Assembly: GCF_027596085.1 (NCBI RefSeq)
Contig: NC_072467.1
Location: forward strand, 28,526,582 to 28,590,581
DNA: 64,000 bases
Reading direction: 5' to 3'
Origin: Anoplopoma fimbria
Taxonomy: Eukaryota; Chordata; Actinopteri; Perciformes; Anoplopomatidae
In this document: positions 11,250-28,599 of the stretch, in pieces
Position numbering within the stretch: the first letter of the stretch is position 1
Layout: every line of letters starts with the position of its first letter
Notes under the pieces: generated by a model
What the model was told of the DNA's origin: nothing
The model's database searches: none
Seen by the model: the letters and a program-made list of their open reading frames with translations, nothing else
Program-made: the position numbers and the translations under genes

Positions 11250-13340
11250 TTTCCAAGAACAAATGTTAACATCACTTCACACAGAGGCTCAGGTCACAGG
11301 TTCATGTCATAGATCATCTCTCTCCAGACGTTTCCTGTCTCCTCTCTAATACAAACTATCAAAATAAAACTACAGATGTCCCCAAAGTTAAACTTAAAGG
11401 ACAAAGCTGAGGTTTAGGTCCCTGATGACTCCTCATTCCCTCCACTCTGCAGGTAAAGATGCAGCAGCTGCATTAAAGAGCACAAACAGTAATCCTCACA
11501 TGTAATACTAAAGACTCAAATGCTTATTTAAGCAACTCCACGTTGAAAAGAAACTCAAAGTCGTTTAATAGAAGAAGAGTCAGAGGAAGAAAGGCCCAGA
11601 GCTGGACGGAAGATCAAACACCACAGAAGAAGAAGAAATGATGAAAAGATGCAGCGCTGCAGAGAACACCAGCAGCTTTCATCCTCTCTCTCTCTGACAG
11701 TCAGCAGTATATTTTGGGTGGATGTGATGATGGAGACATTTGGAGACAATCGCAGACAGAATCCGGCCCTGGAGCCGAACAGGACTAAGGAGTCGGGTGT
11801 TAAACCTCTTACCTCTCTTCTGTCTGCAGCTTTATTCATAGCGGCTCTCCTCCGGCGGGCGGCTCGTCCTCAACTCGCTCTTTGTCCTTGTTTACCATCT
11901 TTTCTCTGTCCAGCACTGGCGGCTCGTCAGCTCTGATTCTCTCTCTAATGCCTCGCTGACAACGGGAGGATTTGGAGTCTGCAGGCCGGATGTTTACCCA
12001 ACAATCCGCTCAGTCTGTGGTCGTAAATAAAAAGTCTGACATCATCACAAAGTTAAAATAAAGAAACATCATGTATCGACAAAAACAATTATCTCCAGAT
12101 CATCTGCTTTACTTTTAGAGTCTCAGTCATGAGAAAGATCTGGAAAAGAATGATGATCATATTGTTACATAAATGAAACTACAAAACTGTGGTGCTTTGA
12201 GCTAAACGCTAACATGCTCAGAATGCTAACATCTGGGGCTGATAAATGTCTTTAGTTCTGCAGGTGTTTGGAGACATTAACATGTTGACCTGATGGTGGC
12301 GCTATGATGAAAAGTCAGAAGATCAACAAATTATGATTCATCCCAAATGAAGAACCATATTTACAAAAACACTCGATGACATTAGACATTCGGACTGTGG
12401 AGCCAAAACCGTCAGTTAGCAAACACTAGAGGTCCAGTGTGAAGGATCTGACGCCATCTAGTGGTGAGATTGCAGATTGCAACCAACTGAAACTTATCAT
12501 GTGTACCAAGCGTGTAAGAACATTTGGAAAAAGGCCCCACCATGAAACTAAATTTGAATTATACCCTATTCAAATTAAAAATAAAATCTGGGTTGAAATA
12601 TTAGTCAATGCTGATCCATATAGGAAACTATAAAGTGCATCTTTGGATGGAGAAAACAACACTGAATAGAAATGTTATTGACTCTTTCAGCCCATAAAGA
12701 ACCAATAAACAGTTCAAATAAATATATAAAATTGTATACAAATAGATCCCCTAAATGCTCCACACTGTAAGTGTAGCTGATGGTCTTTGTTTCTGTCTTT
12801 AGGTTAAAATAAATAATAAAAGCAGATGTGCTTTCTCTTTCTCTTATTATGAGGTAAATATTTTGACCTAATAATTACTTGAATAATAAAGAAACGGTCC
12901 TAAATAAACATTTAATTAACATTTAAGTTCTTAAACATGCTGACAAACATCTGATCTCCTGAAAAAACCTGCTGCGTAGATATGACATCATCGATGTTAT
13001 CGTGTTTCCTGTCTAACAACAAACCTCCAAGTTTGTTTTCCATCAGAGCGCTTTTAAGAAGCAGAGTGTCAGAAGGGCTTAAGTTGTGTTTACATGAAGG
13101 CTGAGACATTAATACCTTCATCCCTCCTCTCCAATATGAAATATATAAATATATAAACAGAAGCTCTGCAGGAGAGGAAATATATATTTAAATGTGATAT
13201 ATCTGCTCCTCGTCTTTAAGGTCAAATATGGAAGAAGAAAATGGAAAACTCTTCGTCTCTCGTCTCTCTCACAGATTCACTCTGGCATTCTGGAATATTC
13301 ATCAAAGAAAACCACTTCAGCAATAAGCAATCAGCTGGTT
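11250..13340. other. Gene-poor intergenic stretch
   Basis: No exon recognised. The frame at 11649-11936 is uninterrupted for 95 codons but has no recognisable domain and no supporting splice context. A dispersed teleost repeat lies at about 12190-12330 (GCTAACATGCT ... TGATGGTGGCGCTATGATGA). Confidence 0.5.
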
Positions 13341-13348
13341 TCTGCTCT

Positions 13349-13350
13349 GG

Positions 13351-13396
<46 letters not shown>
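13349..13396. repeat. (ATC)n microsatellite
   Basis: Sixteen near-perfect ATC triplets, read in one frame as polyhistidine. A repeat, not a gene. Confidence 0.9.
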
Positions 13397-13539
13397 CCAG
13401 GAAGAAACTCTCATTAGTAAACTCACTAAAGTATTATTATTATTATTTAGTATTAAAGTCGTCACAGAATGTCTCAATATTTACCCGTCAGATGAAAACA
13501 TCTGTGATTTGTGTTTTAAACATTAACTGTATAATTCAG

Positions 13540-13745
13540 TGGTTGAAAAAGTACTCTTTACTGCAGTAAAAGTACTAATACCACACTGTGAAAATACTCC
13601 GTTTCAGCTAAAATACCGATACCGCACTGTTAAAATACTGTGTTACAGTAAAGTACTAAGACCGCAGCGTAAAAATACTGTTATAGTAAAGGTACTATAA
13701 GTAAAATGTTCCTTCAGTAAAAGTATGTCAGTATAATCTCAGAAT
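13540..13745. repeat. Dispersed teleost repeat, parent-like copy of the right-end array
   Basis: Contains AGTAAAAGTACTAATACCAC, ACTGTGTTACAGTAAAGTAC and TAAAATGTTCCTTCAGTAAA. The same modules recur, in the same order, in and after the 40-bp array at 62911-63795. Confidence 0.6.
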
Positions 13746-14058
13746 ATATTCTATCATTACATAATAATTACTAATGCCATTATGTAATTACATTAGTACT
13801 TATCTCAGGATTTTACTGTTGTAGTTGGTTCAGCTGGAGCTCATTTTGAACCAATAATAATTATTTTCATTATGGATTTATCTGCTGACTATTTACTCCA
13901 TTAATTGATTGATTGTTTGGTTTGTAAAAATAGTGAGAAATGGTGTCAAATCATAAAAATCATCTAATAATTCTTTAATGTTTTCATGATTTTCATCAAC
14001 AAAACATGTCCTATGATAACGTAGTAAGTAGATTAGTTTAATATTTATGTTTATTATT

Positions 14059-14590
14059 ATTATTATATTCCTTTATTGATCCCCATGGGGAAATTCGGGT
14101 GTAGCAGCAGCTCAACTACATAGAAACAGATAATAAATACACATATTATACAATAAAATAAAAATAGAATAAAAATAAAAATAAGAAATAAAAATAAAAA
14201 GACAAATGTACAGTATATCCACATGGGGGGGTCAGCATGATGACAGACTGTGGTCTATAGATCTATATATATATATCTATCATATATATCATGATGACAG
14301 ACTGTGGTCTCTGCTGTTGTTGTACAGTCTGATGGCAGTGGGCACAAATGAGCGTCTGAAGCTCCGTCCTGCTCTTTGGTAGAATCAGCCGATGGCTGAA
14401 AGAGCTGCCCAGCTGCCACAGCTCCTCATGGAGAGGGTGAGAGGGATTGTCCAGGATGGCTCCGAGTGTGACCTTCATCCTCCTCTCACCCACTGACTCC
14501 AGACTGTCCAGCTCCAGACCACCACAGAGCTGGCTCTCCTCACCAGCTTGTTGGCATCTCCAGTCCTGATGCCACCACCCCAGCACACCA
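14059..14590 (-). mobile_element. Non-LTR retrotransposon 3' fragment (LINE)
   Basis: On the minus strand the frame reads CGGLELDSLESVGERRM and SHPLHEELWQLGSSFSHRL, the C-terminal end of a CR1/L2-like reverse-transcriptase ORF. It ends in a 3' tail whose plus-strand form is CCTTTATTGATCCCCATGGG near 14070-14090. The 5' part runs into the 41-bp array to the right. A second copy of this 3' tail lies at 54826-55015. Confidence 0.75.
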
Positions 14591-15225
14591 CAGCAAAGAA
14601 GAGAGAGGGGCGCTGGCTACCACAGACTGGTAGAAGAAGAGAACCACAGACTGGTAGAAGAAGAGAAGAAGAGGGCGCTGGTTACCACAGACTGGTAGAA
14701 GAAGAGAAGAAGAGGGCGCTGGCTACCACAGACTGGTAGAAGAAGACCACAGACTGGTAGAAGAAGAAGAGGCGCTGGTTACCACAGACTGAAGAAGAGG
14801 GTGCTGAAGAAGAGAAGAAGAAGAGGGCACTGGCTACCACAGACTGGTAGAAGAAGAAGAAGAAGAGGGCCTGGTTACCACAGACTGGTAGAAGAAGAGA
14901 AGAAGAGGGGGGCGCTGGCTACCACAGACTGGTAGAAGAAGAGAAGAAGAGGGCGCTGGCTACCACAGACTGGTAGAAGAAGAGAAGAAGAGGGCGCTGG
15001 CTACCACAGACTGGTAGAAGAAGAGAAGAAGAAGAAGGGGCGCTGGCTACCACAGACTGGTAGAAGAAGACTGGTAAAGAAGAGGAAGAGGGCGCTGGCT
15101 ACCACAGACTGGTAGAAGAAGAGAAGAAGAGGGCGCTGGCTACCACAGACTGGTAGAAGAAGAGAAGAAGAGGGCACTGGTTACCACAGACTGGTAAGAA
15201 GAGAAGAAGAGGGCGTACCACAGTG
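14590..15225 (-). repeat. 41-bp minisatellite derived from LINE coding sequence
   Basis: About 15 units of TACCACAGACTGGTAGAAGA plus GAAGAAGAGGGCGCTGGC, with length variants in the GAA run. Read on the minus strand, the unit encodes FYQSVVASALF. That corresponds to the SVVASAIF segment of the LINE reverse transcriptase, so the array grew from the adjoining LINE. Confidence 0.85.
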
Positions 15226-15236
15226 ATGAAGAAGAG

Positions 15237-15325
15237 TAATGTAATGTGATGTAACGTAATGTAACGTGATGTAACGTGTGATAATGTAACGTAACGTAAC
15301 GTGTAACGTAACGTGTGATGTAACA
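15237..15325. repeat. GTAACGT-type short tandem repeat
   Basis: Irregular AATGTAACGTGATGTAACGT units follow the LINE-derived array. Confidence 0.75.
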
Positions 15326-15577
15326 GGGTGATGTCAGGGCCACAGGTCTGTCGTCATTGAGGCTGCTGGGACGACTCTTCTTCACCTCGGGAGGATGAAG
15401 AGGAGCCGCCGGCTGTCCAGCACACACTTTTTTTAATGTTTTGTTCTTAAAGTTTTTGATTAAATTGACTCTGTCACTTTGCTCTGAAAGGCGCCATATA
15501 TTATTTATAATTATTATATTTTATTATTATCATATAAAATGTTGTTTTTTATGAATGAGGCCTCCTTCATGAGTTCT

Positions 15578-15656
15578 GAGGGGGCGGGGCTGAGGGGGCG
15601 GTGACGTGGTTCTGAGGGGGCGGGGCCGGTGACGTGGTTCTGAGGGGGCGGGGCCT
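15578..15656 (+). promoter_or_regulatory. Tandem GC-box / CRE-like array upstream of cart
   Basis: Imperfect tandem repeats of TTCTGAGGGGGCGGGGC alternate with GGTGACGTGG. Seen: four GGGGGCGG boxes and two TGACGTGG sites (15602, 15630) within 80 bp, ending about 58 bp before the cart ATG. Mammalian CART is known to be CREB-responsive; that these sites act in the same way is inference. Confidence 0.5.
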
Positions 15657-15713
15657 GTGAACATGTCTCTCTCGGCTCTGGAGCGAGACATGTTCACTCG
15701 TTTCTGTGGCAAC

Positions 15714-17689
15714 ATGTGGGCGCGAGCTGTGCTGTGCGCGGCGCTGCTGTGCGCGCTCCTCCCCACGGGGAGGACGGAGGCCGAGAGGAGCGAGAGAGAC
15801 GAGAGAGAGAGCGAAGGAGTACAACCCCAACAGACTGGTCTTTATTACTACTACTTATTACTTATTATGTATTAATATTACTTATTATGTATTATTATTA
15901 TTAATATTACTTATTATGTATTAATATTACTTATTATGTATTATTATTACTTATTATGTATTATTATTACTTATTACTTATTATGTATTAATATTACTTA
16001 TTATTATTAATATTACTTATTATTTATTACTTATTATTATTATTTACTTATTATTTATTATTTATTATTATTATTAATATTACTTATTATGTATTACTTA
16101 TTATTTATTAATATTACTTATTATTTATTATTTATTACTTATTATTTATTACTTATTATTTATTAATATTACTTATTATTTATTAATATTACTTATTATT
16201 TATTATTATTATTTATTAATATTATTATAATTATTACTTATTATTTATTAATATTACATTTATTATTATTTATTATTTATTACTTATTATTTATTATTTA
16301 TTACTTATTATTTATTAGTGTTCAATAATTAGTGTTTTATTGGCCATAACGAATGAAGTAGATACAAATAATATTTAGTTATAATAAAATATTACTAGAA
16401 GTAATAATGATAATAGGTAATAATGTGTATTAATAAATAAATATTACTAAAAGTTACAATAGATAACACTAATATTTAGTCATAAATAAATATTACTTGA
16501 AGTAATAATAGGTTATAATAATGATAATTCGTAATAAATAAATAAAGCAGAGCTGTAAGGATTACTCCATTAATAAATTATAATTATTATGACAATTTAT
16601 ATAATTATTTTTTCCTCTTGCTCCAGAATATGTTGTGTTTTATTTATCTGTACAACAACTGGTTTCTGTGTATTTTCCGAAATAAGTAATATATAATATT
16701 AATTTGTTCACATTACAATCTGTAAACTGTAATCAGTAAGTGATTAAAGATAATAAATCTGCTTCTCAGTAACAATAACTGAAGGAGATAAAAAAAAATG
16801 AAGATGGTCATCTACTGTGTAGCAGCAATAATTTGACAATTAATAAAATGAATCTTCAACTTAATATATAATTTATTAATTGTGAAAGTCAAAACTAACA
16901 ATCTGGTTTCTGTTTCTCCAATATGGAGATTTTTCTTATTTTATTTTACTAATATTATAAACTGTCGTCACTTCTGACTAAAATATGTTGGATAAAATAA
17001 TCAGCAGATTAATCAATACATTTTTTTATTTCAGTCCTGTAGAGCTGAAAAAATAACCAGTTAATTAATTAATTCAAACAATGAAACACATTATTCGGCA
17101 TTAATAGAGAAATCAGCTTCTCCAATGTGAATATTTGCTTTTAATTTATTTTCCAGTCATTGAAGTATAAGTTGGTATTTGGTGACGTGTGGACTAAAAA
17201 AAATTAAATCCATAAAGAAGATGGAAGATTATCGGATCAATAATGATAAATAAGTCTCCTTATTTGCAGCCCTAAACTCCTAATTAATTAAATCTAGTTG
17301 CAACTATTTACTGTTTTACAAACAATATAAATTAAAATTGACTATTTGACAAAACCACTGAACTGTTCTTTCATTCTAACATTGCATAAAATATCTGACT
17401 TTAGTACAAGATATACTTCCAAATATACTTACAGAAAAGTATTCATTATGCATATATTATAGTATTATATTTATTAATGCATTTATGTGTTTATCTATTT
17501 AATGTTGCAGTTTGTACTTTGTGAAATTCCCTAATAAATGTTAATACTACATAATTATATTTTGTAGTACTAGTCAGAATCTGAACAACTAGTTATTAAA
17601 TAAATCTGGAGGAGTAAAAATTTCAATATTCAGTAGAAGTAGAAAGTAGCAGAACTGTAGTTTAGTACAGTACTAAATGTAGTACTGCT

Positions 17690-17756
<67 letters not shown>

Positions 17757-19271
17757 CTGGGCGCTCTGCATGAAGTTCTGGAGAAACTGCAGACCAAGAG
17801 GATCAATCCCTGGGAGAAGAAGTACGGACAAGTCCCCTCTGTGAGTCCATCACTCTGATATATATTAATAATAATAATTATATTAATAATAATAATCTTC
17901 ATCAGTGTGGACAGAAATATGGATTTAACGTTAGTTCAGTTTTAAATCATTCTGCATTTGTTCTCTTTTAATTTGTTGAGATATAATATCCATCGTTTAT
18001 TAGAGTCTGTGATCCAGGAGGTTTTTCTTTTGTTCTTACACAATATTCTGAATGCAGGGATGTTACTTGTACTGAAACATCAAAGTACTTCTTCCACCCT
18101 GGAAGTTTATAGAAGAGAAAACGTCTTACCTCTTTAATGTGTTTTACAAAAGGTTCAGTTGTCACTTTATTCCGTACATTCTGAGATTCACTGTTCATAC
18201 TGTATGTATCTTAGCATTTATTATCTTTTTTTTTTTTAGTTTATATATATTTTTTGTATATTGTTATATCATTTATCATATCAATTATTATTCTGTTATT
18301 CGGTATATTATTTATTGTATATTTTGTACATTATTTTATATATATTAATGTAATATATTTTTATTGTATATATTTTGTATTCTAAATATGTATGTTATTC
18401 ATAATTATTCTATTTATTAATTAATTTAAGATATTATTTATTTTAAACATAATTCATTTTATATATAATTTAGTGTATACATGAGTAATTCTGTTTTTTT
18501 ATATATATATATATATAAATATATAATATAATCATTAAATATATTTTTATTTTATTATTTATTCTGTATGTTATTTGCTTTTTAAATAATTAATTTATAT
18601 ATAATTTATTTATCATTTATTATATACATTCGTAATTCTATATATTATTTGATATACAAGTCATTGAAGATTATTCTAGGTTGCATTCTTTATATATTTT
18701 TTATATATCATTTATTCAAAGCATTAGTTTATTCTATATACAACTCTGCACTTACAACTCAGTTCGATGTTGCAGCATTTACACATTTTGCATCGACAGT
18801 TAAAGATTAACAGCGCTGGTTATCAGCAGTGAAGTCTGTAACACAAGGTGGCACCATTTCCTCTGATTATACAAAATGAATGACTGAAGTCAGATATGAT
18901 CATTTATTTTATAAGCTTATACATCAACAGCGAAAGTAAAGGTTGCATCAAATGAAAGTACTACTGCAGATACAACAGTGTATACACAGTACTGTATTCA
19001 AATACACTGTATAATATACTTATACGGTATTACTTTTGTATACTCACCAAAGTCTTTGTATTGAAGTCGAAGTTCACAAAGTATTATGACACTGCTAGGT
19101 GTACTAATGCGGTTCTCTCTGGGTAACGTGTGGTTCTGAACGCGGTTCTCTTTGGGTTCTCAGTGCGACCTCGGAGAACACTGCGCGGTGAGGAAAGGAT
19201 CTCGCATCGGGAAGATGTGCGACTGTCCTCGAGGAGCTTTCTGCAACTTCTTCCTGCTGAAGTGCTTATGA
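15714..19271 (+). CDS. cart: Cocaine- and amphetamine-regulated transcript (CART) prepropeptide
   Basis: Secreted neuropeptide precursor. Exon 1 starts at ATG 15714 with a clear signal peptide ([16 protein letters not shown]). Exon 2 is 17757-17840 ([28 protein letters not shown]) and exon 3 is 19164-19271. Exon 3 carries the six cysteines of the CART knot and ends [17 protein letters not shown]. Dibasic KR and KK sites in exon 2 match the usual processing sites. Exon 1's end is unsettled. The frame after the signal peptide reaches phase 0 at 15816, before GTACAA. The conserved-looking KEYNPNRL that should precede LGALHEV is in another frame and ends at a weak donor at 15837. Fish have several cart paralogs; I cannot say which this is. 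ATTAAA follows at 19409. Confidence 0.92.
15840..16320. repeat. AT-rich tandem repeat in cart intron 1
   Basis: About 480 bp of ATTATTACTTATTATGTATT-type units, starting right behind exon 1. Confidence 0.85.
17691..17754. repeat. (GT)n against the cart exon 2 acceptor
   Basis: Thirty-two GT units lead straight into TAG|CTGGGC, so UG repeats stand where the polypyrimidine tract normally is. Confidence 0.95.
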
Positions 19272-19408
19272 GCCAATCAGAGCAGAGCAGCAAGAGTCTA
19301 TTTTAAAATGTGTATTTTACAAATATATAGAAATATATAAACGTATGTAAAGTAGCTTTTAGAGGAATAGAGATTCACGTGAAGACAATATTTCTGTCAT
19401 GTTGTTGC

Positions 19409-19414
19409 ATTAAA
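19409..19414 (+). terminator. cart polyadenylation signal (ATTAAA)
   Basis: ATTAAA 138 bp after the stop codon, followed by a GT-rich stretch. Confidence 0.55.
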
Positions 19415-19499
19415 GGTGTTTTGTCTTTGTGAAGGCTCCTCTTTGTTTCACTGCTTTTTAAAAGTCAGGTTTGAAATAATAAGTGTGATAGTCAGAAAC

Positions 19500-20195
19500 C
19501 TGCACAGGTAAACAAACACACACATGAGATACAGCACTCATCTCCTTTTTCCTCCTCACTCTGTCCCTGAACGCATCATTTCATTAAACCACCGATACTT
19601 TTTATCCAATGTAGAAAAAGGTTTCCTTCTTAAGTTACAGGAGAAAAACATGAGCTGCTCGTTAAACACTTCCTGTTCTAAATATCTCCAAAGTCTAGTG
19701 AGAGCTGATGAGTTCTTATATTATGTATTATTCTAAACATGTAATACTGGATAAATCAAAGTCATATTGATTCAGAAACACTGAAAAACATCCAGTAGAT
19801 GAACCGTCTCCAAACAGGAACATTAGTCTTTAGACAGTAGATCAGGATTTAATTATGGCTGAACTCAAATCACAAATTGGTGAAGTTTCATATTCTAAAC
19901 ACGTAGTCAACATTTAAACTGAAGAGAAACGATCTCGTATGGAGACCCTGATGGAGAAACATCCATCAGGGTCTGATAGAGGAACAGATTAAGAACTGGT
20001 CTGAGTATTCTACACCAGACTTCATTGAGAAAACAGCAGATTTACAGTATAAAGAAAGGATGTCTGAGAGCATCAGGGTCTGATAGGAACAAGGAATCCT
20101 TCAAACACGGGAAAGGCTCTCAGCTTGATCTTCCTGTACTATCAATGACCTGACGACGAGGACGTCATGACCACTTTCGATACAGGACACAGAAG
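19500..20195 (-). repeat. Downstream duplicate of rps17 intron 3
   Basis: About 690 bp that match 21996-22715 nearly base for base in the same orientation. The match begins at the intron 3 acceptor text CCTGCACAGGTAA and runs through a snoRNA-like unit. No rps17 exon is included. Confidence 0.85.
20058..20188 (-). ncRNA. H/ACA snoRNA-like unit, copy 1 (downstream of rps17)
   Basis: On the minus strand: 5' hairpin closed by TCCTGTA/TACAGGA, with an inner TGACG/CGTCA stem; H box AGATCA; 3' hairpin closed by CTGAGAGC/GCTCTCAG; then ACA and three bases. It lies about 660 bp beyond the rps17 poly(A) signal inside the duplicated intron 3 block. It therefore lacks a host intron and may be silent. 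It groups with copy 3 by AAGGAATCCTT and CAGCTTG variants. Confidence 0.55.
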
Positions 20196-20847
20196 ACTTA
20201 AAGACACAACAGGACACAGAAGGAACGAGAGCGCCACACACACACACACACAATTACTTTCCAACCACAGAAAAGTCATAATCACACCTGACCTCTTTAT
20301 TATTTTCTTTAAACCTTCTAAAAAGAAACATTTTAAATGTTTGTTGTCCTGGGAGCTGTTAATGTTTTTGATGGTTTGTGCTTTAAAGTCAGTCTTGAAT
20401 TCAGAAATTCTATCTGAAGCAATTATTTATTAGTTCTTGACCAACAAGAAAAGTAATGAAAGGAGTATTTCTCAACCAAAATCTCCTAAATATGTCATTT
20501 TGTTAAATGTGAGGTGTTAATTAACACCAGAAGAGGAACTTTAAGTCTAAATATTTCTTCATACGAGACACATGAAATGATGAAGAACGAGGCTTTAATG
20601 GACATTAATGATAAAGTGATGCTGAAAACCTTTAAATGTTCTGATCAGAGACCTTTAACCATTAAAGAACTTTCATGAGCTCAGTTTAAACACCTCAAGA
20701 AGCTGCCGACTTTAAGTTTACAATAAAAAAACACTGGTGAAATATAAATAAAATGTGATCAATAAAACACCAACATCACAAAGTATCAAAAAGTAAAGCG
20801 TTTAACACCAGTGGAGTCCAAACACCAGGTTTTTGTCCCAAAGGGTT

Positions 20848-20853
20848 TTTATT
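20848..20853 (-). terminator. rps17 polyadenylation signal
   Basis: AATAAA on the minus strand (TTTATT on plus), 22 bp after the stop codon, in keeping with the very short 3' UTRs of ribosomal protein genes. Confidence 0.7.
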
Positions 20854-20874
20854 AGTAAGATACTTTACAGACGT

Positions 20875-25748
<4,874 letters not shown>

Positions 25749-25759
25749 GTTGGATCGGC

Positions 25760-25795
25760 CTGGTAGAAGAGAACGAGCATACTTCCGGCGGAAGT
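25760..25795 (-). promoter_or_regulatory. rps17 core promoter: TOP-like tract and ETS palindrome
   Basis: Minus strand: a pyrimidine run TTCTCTTCTACC about 12-25 bases before the ATG, preceded by ACTTCCGGCGGAAGT (25781-25795), two ETS cores head to head. A third GGCGGAAGT lies just upstream near 25808. The start of transcription is inferred. Confidence 0.55.
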
Positions 25796-25899
25796 TTAAA
25801 TGCACAGGCGGAAGTTGAGAAGAGAAGCGCGCTGCAGCCACAGCGCCCTCTGCAGGCCGGAGAGCGGAACTACAACAACAAGAAATGCAGTACTGCAAG

Positions 25900-27920
25900 T
25901 GATGGAGGAGGTAGTTAGATCTTTACAGTACAGTGTGGAAATGTGTTTTATGTTTGTAGTTTTCCATATTTATTATAGTATTTTTTAAGTGTGTTTTATC
26001 TTAATATTTGATGTAATAAACCTGGTTCTGCTCTTATTCTTTTGACTTTTATTCATTGATTATTCTTTAAATGTTATGTTGTTGTAATTTTAGGTATTGC
26101 AAAATTTGATTTATTACTTTTTTCGATTTTTTGTGTGAAGCAATTTGGGCTGCATGTTTTTATAAAATACGACTTTTATTCATTTATGATTATTAAAGTA
26201 TTCAAACTTTTGTAAATGTTATTTCATTGGAGGGAAAATGCAGTAATAATAATCTAATTGTTTAATTACCTCATTTTGAAATTAATTCATGATTATTTAG
26301 AATAATTCGTAACAGAACCCTTAAAGATGAATAAGTAACAGAACCTGAAAGCTTAACCTCTTGAAGGAACAACTTTAACCAGAGAAAGATATTTTATAAT
26401 AAATCACCTTACCATAAAAATAAACTTATTTTTTAAATAATCGTACAAACACACTGTTAACCTGAATGAGAAAATAAAATAAAACTAAATACAATTCACA
26501 TATCATCTTGACAAACATAAAAGAATACACACATCATTCCACTACGTTCATAAGAACTGATTTATTCAGGAGCTAGTCGGTGTCATCTACAGTCATCAGA
26601 TTTAAATCATGTGACAGTGTTTGCTTCATACAGTATCATATACAGTAGGTAGGACTTTGTAACTTTGAGGGTTTAGTCAATAAAGTAACTGATTCATATT
26701 AAAGGGACAGTCCAACATTTGGGAGCCAGATGAGAAGAGTGGTGGTTAGCCTAGCTTAGCACAAATACTGGAAACGGGGGGAAACTGCTAGTGAAAGTGA
26801 AGAAAATATACACCTTTCAACAACCAATACATTACAAAGTACATTCACTCAAGTACTGCACTTAATTACAATTTGGATTGACTTGTACTTTACTTGAGTA
26901 TTTTTTCTACTTCTCCTCCTCCACATCTCAGAGGGAATTAATTCATTTTTATTTCACTACATTTATTTAATAACTTTAGTTACTTTACAGATTATTTAAA
27001 CTAAATATAATCAACTAATAAACGACAATGTGTTATTACAGATTAAACTACCAGCAGTTTATAAAGTCATTAAAAGGAGCTTCAACTTTATGAACACATT
27101 TATGCATCAATAATTAGAATACTAAAATATAATGTATATTATTATGAATAATGAGTACTATTCCTTTGGTACTTTTTATTGCTTCTCCTCTTTAGTAACT
27201 GTACTGGATGCACAAAAAATGTTGTTCTGTTCCTTAAATGATATCAGTTATGTTTATTACAATAATCAATAATCTACCACAGATCTGATTCTCTGACTTA
27301 TATTAAGTGTTTTACAGTAAAAACATGCAGAAACACAATTCAATGTGATGTTTTATGAAAAGTTTGAGCTTCATTGAGTTTCATTCGGCTGCAAACTGAA
27401 GTCTGTTTGTTTGTAATCACTGTATTTATTACACATTAGTTATGCAGAAGCGTTTAAAGATAATGAGAGGGGCCTCCGGATGAGCTGCATCGTTTAAATA
27501 TAAAACTCTTCTGACGCTCCGGTCATTTCAGTTCATACATGCACAAAATAAATCATAAAAAACAAGAGCTCAAGTCTCAAGTCAAAGGCAAAATATCATC
27601 TGAGCTGTTTAATCTTATTTGCCAGTTACACTGAGGCTCATAAAGCTTCAGATAAAGTGCAGAGAAGTGACGATAACTTTTCTTTAAGTTCATGCACAAA
27701 GTGAAACAAACTTCAGAAGTTCTGTTTGTTAGTTTGTTATGAATCAGATGTTCTTCTTCTTTCCAGCAGTAATAATGTTTTAACTGAAAATGAATCATTC
27801 AGTCACCAAATGTCTCGTTACTAAATATTTTCAGTTTTTATCTCATTTGTGTCGATGATCACATTTGTGTTTAAGTTTGTTTTAAAAAAGCTTTTTTTCT
27901 TTTTGTCTTATTAAATATAT
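25900..27920. other. Intergenic between rps17 and sh3gl3, repeats only
   Basis: AT-rich DNA. At about 26850-27190 lies a high-copy teleost sequence (ACTTGTACTTTACTTGAGTA ... CACATCTCAGAGGGAATTAA). No exon recognised. Confidence 0.5.
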
Positions 27921-27926
27921 TGTACT

Positions 27927-27932
27927 TTTATT
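27927..27932 (-). terminator. Possible sh3gl3 polyadenylation signal
   Basis: AATAAA on the minus strand, 315 bp after the stop codon. Other AATAAA words occur further on, so the true site is uncertain. Confidence 0.35.
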
Positions 27933-28247
27933 TAAACGTATCATGGAACAGTTCATCACAGTGGATGTAAACAGTCGTCCTACAGTCTAGAGATGTGCAG
28001 CAACGTGAGGGTAAAGGTCTTAAAGGGAAACACACATCTGTATTTACTTCCAGCTGTTCTTTACATATGTCAAAGTATAACATGAGCTCGTGTCTTTAGA
28101 GTTCTCTTCAGTAGAAACTTATGGCCGTCCTTCCCAGTAAAACGTGAAAAAAGTGCAAATAAGAAGCAGAAAAGTTTTTATCCTCTAAATACAAACACAC
28201 TGAGACAAACGGTCTGAGGAGTGGGTGGGTGTGTTTCTGATGGGTTG

Positions 28248-28477
28248 TCATGGTAACGGCAGAGGCACCAGCACGTCCACGTAGCTGGCGGGGAGGAGTC
28301 CCGACCGGCCGCCAAGCGTCCCCTCAAACCAGCTGGCGTCCAGCTGACCGGTGAGGACGATGATGTCACCGGCCACGAAGGTCAGCTCGCCATCGTGGCT
28401 CGAGTGGAAGGAGTACAACGCCCGACAGCACGGCTGATCCAGGACCAGCTGACCGTCAGCTGGGAGAGAGACAACGG

Positions 28478-28517
<40 letters not shown>

Positions 28518-28556
28518 GAGACAGAGAGACAGACAGAGAGACAGAGAGAGACAGAC

Positions 28557-28599
<43 letters not shown>

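Noticed and set aside
11649..11936. 95-codon frame in the gene-poor stretch
   Set aside because: No family resemblance, no splice partner and typical chance length.
13194..13526. Frame with a polyhistidine tract
   Set aside because: ATC microsatellite; no domain or splice support.
15663..15713. Upstream ATGs as the cart start
   Set aside because: They add a stretch that would place the signal peptide internally; the ATG at 15714 puts the hydrophobic core at the N-terminus.
20055..20190. snoRNA on the plus strand, or a C/D box snoRNA
   Set aside because: No RTGATGA near CTGA at the ends and no ANANNA hinge on plus; the boxes and hinge fit only on the minus strand.
19500..20195. Second rps17 gene or pseudogene
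   Set aside because: Only intron 3 sequence is duplicated; no rps17 exon or coding remnant is present.
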